Positions 1-5,453 of a stretch of 6,130 bases of DNA are shown in pieces (position 1 is the first letter of the stretch; each line of letters starts with the position of its first letter). The stretch is from JBBRSC01 sp038245795 (GTDB taxonomy: Bacteria; Actinomycetota; Acidimicrobiia; Acidimicrobiales; Microtrichaceae). The stretch covers positions 1 to 6,130 of the forward strand of contig JBBRSC010000206.1 of assembly GCA_038245795.1 (NCBI GenBank), written 5' to 3'. The translations under genes were made by a program, and so were the position numbers. The notes below the pieces were generated by a model that saw only the letters and a program-made list of their open reading frames with translations, was not told the DNA's origin and did not search any database.

Positions 1-19
1 GCGATACGATCCCACCATC

Positions 20-460
20 ATGAGCGAGACACTTGAGCCCAGCGAAATCACCGTCGTCCGTGAGTTTCTCGAGGCGCTCCAGGCGAGCGACACCGGCCGG
101 GCGCTCGAGCTGCTCTCGCCGGCCGTCGTGTATCAGAACGTTCCGTTGCCCCCAGCTCGAGGTATCCGCGCCGTCGAGAAGCAACTCCTCGGGTTACAAC
201 GTCTCTTCACCGGGTTCGAGGTGGTGCACCACAACATCGCTGCCAACGGGTCGACCGTGCTGACCGAGCGGACCGACGTTCTGTGTCTCGGTCCGGTCCG
301 GGGAGCGTTCTGGGTGTGCGGCACCTTCGAGGTCCACGACGGAAAGATCACGTTGTGGCGCGATCGATTCGACTTCGTCGACTTTTTCTTGTCTTTTGCC
401 CGCGGTGCCGTACTTGCGCTGGTCAAGGCGTTCGGTGGCCGAGGCACGCCCTCGACCTGA
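20..460 (+). CDS. Limonene-1,2-epoxide hydrolase family protein (SnoaL/NTF2-like fold)
   Basis: This 146-residue protein matches the limonene-1,2-epoxide hydrolase (LEH) branch of the NTF2-like superfamily, whose members add water to small epoxides in the cytoplasm in a single step. In the family, a Tyr and an Asn help hold the attacking water and an Asp-Arg-Asp set activates water and epoxide. All five have counterparts here: Y38 and N40 in VVYQNVPLPP, R84 and D86 in ERTDVL, and D115 in LWRDRFDF. The length is normal for LEH (about 145-150). The C-terminal tail (from about residue 121) is hydrophobic then basic and is not part of the conserved core. The ATG at 20 is the natural start because the conserved N-terminal helix (EITVVREFLEAL) begins just after it. 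Only 19 bases lie upstream and no clear ribosome binding site is visible. The substrate is unknown; relatives include mycobacterial EphG. A SnoaL-like non-epoxide role is less likely given the intact residues. Confidence 0.85.
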   Translation: MSETLEPSEITVVREFLEALQASDTGRALELLSPAVVYQNVPLPPARGIRAVEKQLLGLQRLFTGFEVVHHNIAANGSTVLTERTDVLCLGPVRGAFWVCGTFEVHDGKITLWRDRFDFVDFFLSFARGAVLALVKAFGGRGTPST

Positions 461-524
461 CATCGACCACGGCCGAGAACCAGCCCCGAGGTGCCGCGTA
501 CACGCACTGGGAGCCAAGACCCGA

Positions 525-540
525 AGGGCATTAATGCCCT
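525..540. promoter_or_regulatory. Perfect 16-bp palindrome, candidate operator upstream of the BON gene
   Basis: The 16 bases agggcattaatgccct are identical to their own reverse complement. They lie in the 114-base gap between the LEH gene and the BON gene, 34 bases before the BON ATG. A palindrome with no loop and no T-run is a poor terminator but a good site for a dimeric regulator. Its 14-base core (GGG, eight bases, CCC) has the length and outer bases of the mycobacterial DosR/DevR dormancy box and agrees with GGGACTWWAGTCCC at 10 of 14 positions. The inner AC/GT positions differ. That it is a stress-response site is inference. The rest of the gap shows no other clear signal. Confidence 0.5.
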
Positions 541-574
541 ACCCATACCGAACGGAGCAGCGCACCTTGATGTC

Positions 575-1246
575 ATGACACCGACGCGCCGCCGAACCGA
601 TCACGAACTCAAGCAAGCAATCACCGACGAGCTCGACTGGACGCCGAGCGTCGCCGCCGATCGGATCGGCGTGTCGTTGAATGACGGCGCTGTGACGCTG
701 TCGGGACAGGTCGAGACCTTCCCGGAAAAGGACGCGGCGGTCAGGGCGGCCATGCGGGTTCGCGGCGTGACCGCCGTGGCCGACGAGATCACCGTCCAGC
801 ACTCATGGAGCATCCCAGATGACACGATGATCGCCCGCGACGCGACGGCCGCGTTCGAGCGGTCGGTGGTCGTGCCGTCGGGTGCGGTGCAGGTCCGCGT
901 CAGCGACCATTGGGTCACGCTCTCGGGCACCGTGGAATGGAACTATCAGCGCCAAGCGGCCCACGACGCGGTCGCCGGGCTGCCGGGCGTGAGCGGGGTT
1001 CGCAACGTCATCAAGCTGAAGCCGTCGGTCGTCGTCTCACCTACCGAAGCCAAGGCAAAGATCACCACGGCGCTCGTCCGGAATGCGCAGCTGGACGCTG
1101 ATCGCGTTCGCGTCGCGGTGACCGGCACCGAGGTGCGGTTGACGGGTTCGGTCTCGTCGTGGGCGGAACGCCGTCAGGCCGAGTCAGCGGCATGGTTCGC
1201 ACCTGGAGTGACCGAGGTCCACAACCACCTCGACGTCACGTCCTGA
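575..1246 (+). CDS. Triple BON-domain protein, soluble
   Basis: The protein has 223 residues made almost entirely of three BON domains: about 8-76, 85-150 and 156-221. Each shows the BON pattern of a helix, a hydrophobic strand and a turn before a conserved glycine (VTLSGQV, VTLSGTV, VRLTGSV), then a helix and a closing strand (GVTAVADEITV, GVSGVRNVIKL, GVTEVHNHLDV). BON domains are thought to bind phospholipid or other ligands; the best-known example is the periplasmic stress protein OsmY. This protein has no signal peptide or membrane segment, so it is predicted to be cytoplasmic. An upstream in-frame GTG at 491 would add 28 unconserved residues and run through the palindrome at 525-540, so the ATG at 575 is preferred. 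The GGAG at 554-557 is 17 bases away, too far to be an ideal ribosome binding site. A stress-related role is plausible from the family but not shown here. Confidence 0.85.
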   Translation: MTPTRRRTDHELKQAITDELDWTPSVAADRIGVSLNDGAVTLSGQVETFPEKDAAVRAAMRVRGVTAVADEITVQHSWSIPDDTMIARDATAAFERSVVVPSGAVQVRVSDHWVTLSGTVEWNYQRQAAHDAVAGLPGVSGVRNVIKLKPSVVVSPTEAKAKITTALVRNAQLDADRVRVAVTGTEVRLTGSVSSWAERRQAESAAWFAPGVTEVHNHLDVTS

Positions 1247-1283
1247 CGGCGAAGCTGGAGCGTCGGTCGTGCGCTTCACGCCG
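1247..1283. terminator. Possible hairpin between convergent genes
   Basis: The 43-base gap between the stops of the BON gene (plus) and clpP (minus) contains cggcgaagc at 1247-1255 and its near-complement gcttcacgccg at 1273-1283. They pair through nine base pairs with a two-base bulge and a 17-base loop. No T-run follows on either strand, so an intrinsic terminator is only a weak suggestion from position and pairing. Confidence 0.25.
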
Positions 1284-1289
1284 AAACAG

Positions 1290-1814
1290 TCAGTTCGATG
1301 TGCTGAGTGCTGGTCGGCGCGAACTCACCAGGACGCGCTGATCGATGACGTGGTCGACGAGCCCGTAGGCCACCGCTGCCTCGCCACGGACGATGAAGTC
1401 GCGGTCCATGTCGATGGTGAGTCGTTCCACCGACCGCCCGGTCGCGTCCACCAGAATGTCCATCATCCGCCGACGCATCTCGACGATCTCGGCGACCGCG
1501 AGTTCCATATCGGTGCTCTGGCCTTGCACCCCGCCGTGAGGCTGGTGCACCAACACCCGGGAATTCGGCAGCACGAACCGCTTTCCCTTCGCTCCGGCTG
1601 CCAGCAACACCGCTGCTGCTGAGGCGGCCTGGCCCACGCAGATCGTCGACACGTCGGACGAGATGAACCGCATCGTGTCGTGGATGGCGAAGAGTGCCGT
1701 GACATCGCCGCCGGGCGAGTTGATGTAGAGGGAAATGTCGTGTTCCGCCGACTCCGATTCGAGGTGGAGGAGTTGGGCGATGATCTGATTGCCGACGACG
1801 ACGGCCTGTCCCAA
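1290..1814 (-). CDS. clpP: ATP-dependent Clp protease proteolytic subunit (ClpP), N-terminally truncated, possible pseudogene
   Basis: This encodes the main body of a ClpP serine protease, the barrel-forming subunit that degrades proteins fed to it by ClpX or ClpC ATPases. Counted from an in-frame TTG at 1814 it has 174 residues; full ClpP has about 195-210. Visible motifs are DISLYINSPGG (26-36), the nucleophile S65 in GQAASAAAVLLAAG, H90 in LVHQPHGG and D139 in DRDF, followed by AAVAYGLVDHVI. Ser-His and His-Asp spacings of 25 and 49 equal those of E. coli ClpP. Homology stops at about residue 8, just before NQIIAQLLHLES. The expected RIIFLG-type strand and axial loop, about 40 mature residues, are missing. 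The frame stays open to an ATG at 2066, but that stretch is antisense to the clear SRPBCC gene and does not resemble ClpP. The TTG has no ribosome binding site. The missing part contacts the ATPase and gates the pore, so normal function is doubtful. Confidence 0.8.
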   Translation of the reverse strand: MGQAVVVGNQIIAQLLHLESESAEHDISLYINSPGGDVTALFAIHDTMRFISSDVSTICVGQAASAAAVLLAAGAKGKRFVLPNSRVLVHQPHGGVQGQSTDMELAVAEIVEMRRRMMDILVDATGRSVERLTIDMDRDFIVRGEAAVAYGLVDHVIDQRVLVSSRRPALSTSN

Positions 1815-2198
1815 TGGCTGGGCGACGAGGTCGACGTCGATCTCCAGCCGGGCGGCGTCGGCTCCATCGTCGACGACAACCAGACGTGGTCGGTGCGCGT
1901 CACCGAGGTCGAGCGCGAGGAACGACTGGTGTTCACATGGTGGCCAGCCGACGACCCCAGCCAGACCTCGGAGGTGCGGATCGAGTTGGTGCCCTCGCCT
2001 GACGGCTCGCGAATCCACATCACCGAGACGCTCGATGCCCAGGCGTCGTTCACACCGGTCGACCAACGCTTCGATCGATGGGCGGTCCGATCCGAGTTGG
2101 CGTCCACATCCTGGGAGTACTCAAGCGAAACCACGATGTCCGTCGCGTCGATCTGCTTCGCCGGCTCGATGCGTTCGACGATCCCAGTCGCTGCGTGA
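1773..2198 (+). CDS. SRPBCC (AHSA1/START-like) domain protein, N-terminally truncated
   Basis: From about LIADDDGLSQWLGDEV onward (base 1785) this reads as an SRPBCC protein of the AHSA1 type, a small helix-grip fold with a hydrophobic ligand pocket. Recognisable parts are LSQWLGDEVDVDLQPGG, then SVRVTEVEREERLVFTWWP, then SEVRIELVPSPDGSRIHITET and a C-terminal helix with W, M and F residues. The usual opening (a first strand and an APPEEVW-like helix, some 15-25 residues) is absent, because the sequence upstream belongs to the opposing clpP gene. The TTG at 1773 is in frame and gives 141 residues. An ATG at 1680 would read through antisense clpP and is not credible. The stop codon overlaps the ArsR start. 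SRPBCC/ArsR pairs are frequent in actinobacteria, although the ligand is rarely known. Without its first strand the fold may be unstable, so this may be a remnant that still carries translation into arsR. Confidence 0.7.
   Translation: MGDDLIADDDGLSQWLGDEVDVDLQPGGVGSIVDDNQTWSVRVTEVEREERLVFTWWPADDPSQTSEVRIELVPSPDGSRIHITETLDAQASFTPVDQRFDRWAVRSELASTSWEYSSETTMSVASICFAGSMRSTIPVAA
1781..1803. other. Rearrangement junction or assembly chimera between clpP and the SRPBCC gene
   Basis: Minus-strand ClpP homology (NQIIAQLL) begins at about 1793, and plus-strand SRPBCC homology (LIADDDGL) begins at about 1785. Neither gene's N-terminal coding sequence is found on the far side. The shared bases around ctgattgcc can be read as ClpP NQ or as SRPBCC LIA, so the two genes share a few bases at the join. 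This is the pattern expected of a deletion or inversion breakpoint joined at short homology, or of a mis-joined assembly. Which of these applies cannot be decided from the sequence. Confidence 0.55.
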
Positions 2199-2530
2199 AG
2201 GCGCCCCGATCTGTCGACACCGGTTCGGCGCTCGACGAGCTGTTCGGAGCCCTCTCGGATCCCACACGTCGTGCGTTGCTCGAGCGACTCCTGAGACACG
2301 GTCCGGACACGGCGACCCGGCTCTCGATCGAGAGCCCCCTGACACGCCAAGCCGTGACCAAACACCTCCAGGCACTCGTGGATGCTGGACTGGCTGAACG
2401 ATCACGCCACGGACGCGAGGTGACCTATGCGGCAACTCCCCAGCCGCTGGCGGAGGTACTGGCCTGGCTGGTCGAATCGAGCCCGCAATGGGATCGCCGG
2501 TTAGCCCGGCTTCGCCGAACGGTCGGCTGA
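2195..2530 (+). CDS. ArsR/SmtB-family winged-helix transcriptional regulator
   Basis: This is a 111-residue DNA-binding repressor of the ArsR family. The winged helix spans about residues 13-80: ELFGALSDPTRRALLERL opens it, LTRQAVTKHLQALVDAGL (49-66) is the recognition helix region, and RHGREVTYAAT forms the wing. The C-terminal helix ending WDRRLARLRR is typical of ArsR proteins partnered with SRPBCC proteins. There is no cysteine anywhere and no ELCVCDL metal box, so it is not a classical arsenic or metal sensor. The chosen GTG at 2195 overlaps the SRPBCC stop as GTGA, which points to translational coupling and explains the lack of a ribosome binding site. The ATG at 2078 would add 39 residues that lie inside the SRPBCC gene and look unlike the family. 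It probably regulates its own operon or a nearby gene, but the operator cannot be identified. The original promoter may have been lost with the SRPBCC 5' end. Confidence 0.85.
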   Translation: MKAPRSVDTGSALDELFGALSDPTRRALLERLLRHGPDTATRLSIESPLTRQAVTKHLQALVDAGLAERSRHGREVTYAATPQPLAEVLAWLVESSPQWDRRLARLRRTVG

Positions 2531-2539
2531 ACAGCGAGA

Positions 2540-2552
2540 CCAGCGGCGCTGG
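2540..2552. terminator. Short hairpin between convergent arsR and M1 peptidase genes
   Basis: The 25-base gap between two facing stop codons contains ccagcggcgctgg, a five-base-pair GC-rich stem with a three-base loop. No T-run follows in either direction. Its position suggests a weak bidirectional terminator, but stems this short arise often by chance in GC-rich DNA. Confidence 0.25.
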
Positions 2553-2555
2553 CGA

Positions 2556-4391
2556 TCATCGACACCGGCCATCGGCGTCGTAGAAGCCGGCTCCGTCCAG
2601 GCCAGGGCCGGTGATCTGTGGGCTGCCGACTCCCCCAGATGCGGGATAGGCGGTATCGAACCACTGCGTGAAGAACGTGTCGAGTTTGCGGAGGCATGCG
2701 CGACTCTTGTTGGGCATCGCCCGTCGGAACACTGCTTCGAGCTCTGATTCGGTGATGTTGCCCTCGCCGTACTGACGCTGAATCCGTCGCAAGACCTGAT
2801 TGAACGCGTCGGGGCCGAGGATCAGACGCAGAGCGATGTACGCCGCTTCCGGTCGCCTGTAGGTGCTCCCGCCCGAGAAGAAGGTGAACGTCGTCGGGTT
2901 CGATGGCGCGCCGGTCCAGATGCTGCCGGTGCGTGAGTAGATCGTGTTGAATTCCGCAACGAGGCTCGCTTCGAATGCAGCATTCCCTGCCACCGTCGCC
3001 GGGCCACCAGCCGCAAGTTCGGCGGTGCGGGCATCGAAGATCGCCTGCGCCATTGATGCCAAACCCTCCTTGTAGAAGGTCATGTCGTAGCTGGCCTCGG
3101 TGACGTTGTCCCCCCACCACTGATGCATGTTCTCGTGGTACAGGACGCTCGTGTCGATCTCGCCGCCGGCGAACGTGATCATCGACTGCATCTCTTCTTC
3201 GAAACTTGCATCGGCGGTGCCGATGACGATCCCGGCCGAGGTGAAGGGGTAGGGGCCGTTGGTCTGGCTCTGGTAGTTCGTAATGTCCTCGTGCAGATCC
3301 ATGATCGCGAGGTTGGCGGCCTGCTGCTCTGCGGGGATGGAGGAGTCCTGCGCTTCGTAGTAGATCACGCCATCAGGTGCAGTCCGGCTGGTCAACGTGA
3401 AGTCGCCAACACTCTGATGGACGAGATAGCTCGCGATCGGAGCCTTCGATATCCAGTGCCAGATGGCAGAGCCGTTGGGGAACTGGGCGTTCGCCGGACG
3501 CGGTGTCGTCGACACGAGGATGCCGTTGGCGATGGCCGTCTTACCGGCCGCAACGGTGTCGTAGAAGTCATAGGTCGGCTTCGCTGTCGGGAAGTTGTTG
3601 AGCGGCATCCAGGATGCGGACCCGACAGGTTCGGTCGTCACGAAACCGCCGCCACCTGCACGGAACCACCCCTCGGTGGTGCCATCACCGTCGTGATGGA
3701 CTCCAGGACGGCCGGTGTAGGCAATGACCACGATGAACTTGTCACCGCGCCGGATCGGACGAGTCGGTGTGATCACCAACTTGTTCGCCGGGCACTGGTC
3801 GCCGTTCTGGGAGTTCTGAAGGGCCGCCTCGGTCGTGGGGAGCGATGGGGAACATGCCGGCGGCAACGGGTTGTTCAGCGGTCCCCCGACCGGGTTGGTC
3901 TGAGAGACCTGATGGGCCGCCGGATTGGCATCGTCTTGGCCAGCGGGATCACCCGGGTAGGTCGGCTGAACGAACGTAAACGCCGCTGGCTGGCCGTTCA
4001 CGGTCACCGACCCGATTGTCAGATCCGGCCCGGCGACGGCGTCGGTTGAGATGTGTTCGAAGTCCAAGCTGAACGAGCTCAGACACTGGGTCGCCCGTTG
4101 GGTGAGCTCGACCTGATTCCCGGGAAGGAAGAGGTTCCTTTCGGCGTCGTACACCAACGCGACGTTGGTGTGGATGCTGCGGTACCCCCCGTTGCCGGTC
4201 TCGGGGTACAGCCGCGATCCTGGTGCCGCGAGGGTGTGGGCGCCAGGCGAGCAGGCCCGACGGTCGGACGAGCCGTCGTGACGTGAACCGGAGGTCGCCC
4301 CGGCTGGCGAGGTCGTGGTGGCGAGACCCAGGCACGCCAGAGCGACGGCCAACATGGCGGTCGTAGCGATGCGGATGCGGATGGAGAACAT
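2556..4391 (-). CDS. Secreted M1 family zinc metallopeptidase
   Basis: The 611-residue precursor starts with a Sec signal peptide (basic RIRI, hydrophobic AMLAVALACLGLA, likely cut after PAGA at 32). The M1 zinc site is complete: HENMH at 419-423 gives H419 and H423 as ligands and E420 as the base, and the third ligand E442 follows after 18 residues (FYKEG). Y511 in STYRRPEAAY matches the transition-state tyrosine by position, 69 residues after E442. The N-terminal beta domain (about 70-260) carries a Pro/Asn-rich insert at about 147-200. The usual GxMEN exopeptidase loop is replaced by ASFEEEMQSM (395-404). Six cysteines remain after signal removal (47, 103, 180, 200, 566, 610) and could form disulfides. 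It probably trims peptides outside the cell. AGGAG lies four bases before the ATG at 4391. The DUF6544 gene lies upstream on the same strand, 108 bases away, so co-transcription is possible. C20 is a weak lipobox match, and the long hydrophobic run after it argues against a lipoprotein. Confidence 0.9.
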   Translation of the reverse strand: MFSIRIRIATTAMLAVALACLGLATTTSPAGATSGSRHDGSSDRRACSPGAHTLAAPGSRLYPETGNGGYRSIHTNVALVYDAERNLFLPGNQVELTQRATQCLSSFSLDFEHISTDAVAGPDLTIGSVTVNGQPAAFTFVQPTYPGDPAGQDDANPAAHQVSQTNPVGGPLNNPLPPACSPSLPTTEAALQNSQNGDQCPANKLVITPTRPIRRGDKFIVVIAYTGRPGVHHDGDGTTEGWFRAGGGGFVTTEPVGSASWMPLNNFPTAKPTYDFYDTVAAGKTAIANGILVSTTPRPANAQFPNGSAIWHWISKAPIASYLVHQSVGDFTLTSRTAPDGVIYYEAQDSSIPAEQQAANLAIMDLHEDITNYQSQTNGPYPFTSAGIVIGTADASFEEEMQSMITFAGGEIDTSVLYHENMHQWWGDNVTEASYDMTFYKEGLASMAQAIFDARTAELAAGGPATVAGNAAFEASLVAEFNTIYSRTGSIWTGAPSNPTTFTFFSGGSTYRRPEAAYIALRLILGPDAFNQVLRRIQRQYGEGNITESELEAVFRRAMPNKSRACLRKLDTFFTQWFDTAYPASGGVGSPQITGPGLDGAGFYDADGRCR

Positions 4392-4395
4392 ATGG

Positions 4396-4400
4396 CTCCT
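4396..4400 (-). promoter_or_regulatory. Ribosome binding site of the M1 peptidase gene
   Basis: On the minus strand AGGAG sits four bases before the ATG at 4391. It is the clearest Shine-Dalgarno sequence in the window and supports that start, which also places a complete signal peptide at the N-terminus. Confidence 0.55.
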
Positions 4401-4418
4401 GAGAACGAAGGAACCGGC

Positions 4419-4433
4419 GTGTCCCTGTGTCCC
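4419..4433. repeat. Tandem 7-bp direct repeat upstream of the M1 gene
   Basis: The 7-mer gtgtccc occurs twice, separated by one base, about 30-45 bases before the M1 start. Overlapping it, ccctg (4423-4427) and caggg (4439-4443) form an inverted pair. This could be a regulator site in the 108-base leader, but it is short. The rest of the gap (4392-4499) shows no convincing promoter hexamers. Confidence 0.2.
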
Positions 4434-4499
4434 AGTGTCAGGGTTCTTCCCGTCAGGCGGCAGGGCCGAACGTCACAACCAGTGATTCGGGTTGATCGC

Positions 4500-5147
4500 T
4501 CAGAAGAATTCTGCGCGATCGATCGTGCACCGAAAGAACTCACCCTCGGTCCATCGGTCGCTCCCGAACCACCACCCGGCCCGAATCGAAGCGGGCAGGG
4601 TGTACCCGTCGAAGCTCGTCTCGCCAGCGCACTCGACTCCGAACATGTGCTCCTGGAACGGCCCCTTGTCCGGACTCGCCCACCGGGGCAGAAACACCGT
4701 CCGCAGCGAACCACGGTCGTCGACCTGAATGGTCACCTGATGGGTGAACGAACCGGTCACGATGGAGGCGATGGCGCGATGGTCGTCGATTTCCCGCCAG
4801 GTCACGTCGGAAGCCAACGCCCCGCACGGCGTCAGCCCAACCATCTCGCTGGCGAGTCGCCCGGCGGCGCTCCGAGTCACGTCGGGCCCCGACGTCGTGA
4901 CAACGGGTATCCGTCCGAACAGTCGCCAGCGCATCTCGCCAGTGTCGTTGCTGTAGCGGTCGAAGCCCTTGACCTGTAGGGGGAACCGTCCGGCGGTGGC
5001 CGCCCAGATGTAACCACTCGGATTGACGATCTGGGTGGCGGTGAACGGCATCCACCTCCCAATGCGGATCTTGCCATGCATGGCGACTCGCACGCCGAAC
5101 CGAAGCGGCGTTCCCGGCGCTATTGCGTGTCGAAGCCAACGTCGCAC
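4500..5147 (-). CDS. DUF6544 family protein (function unknown)
   Basis: The first usable start, GTG at 5147, gives 215 residues. The sequence matches the DUF6544 family through RRWLRHAIAPGTPL, MHGKIRIGRWMPFTATQ, KGFDRYSNDTGEMRWRLFGRIPV, SGPDVTRSAAGRLASE, and near the C-terminus FDGYTLPASIRAGWW followed by DRWTEGEFFR. The family has no established biochemical role that I know of. The many short hydrophobic strands suggest a beta-rich lipid- or ligand-binding fold, which is inference. No membrane segment or signal peptide is visible in this part. The GTG lies inside conserved sequence, because the frame upstream reads FDPDRIEHLPAPVRRW, which fits the family. The true protein is therefore probably longer (see 5148-5345). 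It precedes the M1 gene on the same strand by 108 bases and is divergent from the PKD-like gene. Confidence 0.75.
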   Translation of the reverse strand: MRRWLRHAIAPGTPLRFGVRVAMHGKIRIGRWMPFTATQIVNPSGYIWAATAGRFPLQVKGFDRYSNDTGEMRWRLFGRIPVVTTSGPDVTRSAAGRLASEMVGLTPCGALASDVTWREIDDHRAIASIVTGSFTHQVTIQVDDRGSLRTVFLPRWASPDKGPFQEHMFGVECAGETSFDGYTLPASIRAGWWFGSDRWTEGEFFRCTIDRAEFF

Positions 5148-5345
5148 TGGAGCGGGGAGGTGCTCGATGCGGTCGGGGTCGAAGCGTTCGGGAGTAGCGG
5201 CACGGGGCGTGTCGAGTCCATCCCACGCGCGCCGCGCCGAAGCCGGGAGCGTTGCTGGAGCACCGACAGCGGCAGTTTCAGAGTGTTGAACCTTGTTGAT
5301 GGCATCAGATTCGTCCTGGATGATGGTGTTCGCCAGGGCCGAAGG
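5148..5345 (-). other. Probable N-terminal coding extension of the DUF6544 gene without a standard start codon
   Basis: The frame of the DUF6544 gene stays open for 66 codons above its GTG, from 5147 up to a TGA at 5346-5348. The last 40 or so residues look like real protein: LPASARRAWDGL, then TPRAATPERFDPDRIEHLPAP. No in-frame ATG, GTG or TTG exists there. Options are a CTG at 5336, with gggaggg 12 bases before it at 5349-5355, or the ATG at 5305, which is one frame off and would need an indel just after it. The remaining bases up to the PKD-like gene (5346-5453) hold no gene. Confidence 0.5.
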
Positions 5346-5419
5346 TCACCCTCCCGGGCGCGTTCGTGCCCCGTCCCGATAATCAGTGCCGAGAGCGGCC
5401 GGAACGCCCGCCGAACTCT

Positions 5420-5438
5420 GTTCGCGCTGCGTTCGCGC
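5420..5438. repeat. 8-bp direct repeat with 11-base period
   Basis: gttcgcgc occurs at 5420-5427 and again at 5431-5438, one helical turn apart, 16-34 bases before the PKD-like gene. It could be a regulator site on one face of the DNA, but short GC-rich repeats are common by chance. Confidence 0.2.
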
Positions 5439-5453
5439 CTTCGGATTCACACT

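Noticed and set aside
491..574. GTG at 491 as the start of the BON protein
   Set aside because: The added 28 residues are not BON-like and would be encoded through the 16-bp palindrome; the ATG at 575 directly precedes the first domain.
1815..2066. Upstream extension of the ClpP frame to an ATG at 2066 (258-residue protein)
   Set aside because: This part lies antisense to the clear SRPBCC coding sequence and shows no ClpP features such as the RIIFLG-like strand.
2078..2194. ATG at 2078 as the start of the ArsR protein (150 residues)
   Set aside because: The extra 39 residues overlap the SRPBCC gene and do not resemble the family. The GTG at 2195 gives a normal length and a GTGA overlap.
3123..4049. 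Long plus-strand open frame of 308 codons
   Set aside because: It is entirely antisense to the M1 peptidase gene, whose motifs are unambiguous, and its translation resembles no family. Long antisense frames are expected in high-GC DNA.
4540..5226. Minus-strand 228-codon frame overlapping the DUF6544 gene
   Set aside because: Its translation is rich in Arg, His and Pro, as expected of a shifted reading of GC-rich coding DNA, while the overlapping frame carries clear DUF6544 motifs.
5120..5305. Minus-strand 61-codon frame starting at the ATG at 5305 as a separate small gene
   Set aside because: It overlaps, in another frame, the more protein-like upstream extension of the DUF6544 gene and resembles no family. 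It matters only as a possible true start followed by an indel.
5378..5383. gataat as a -10 promoter element for the PKD-like gene
   Set aside because: No acceptable -35 hexamer lies 15-19 bases upstream, and one near-match hexamer alone is weak evidence.
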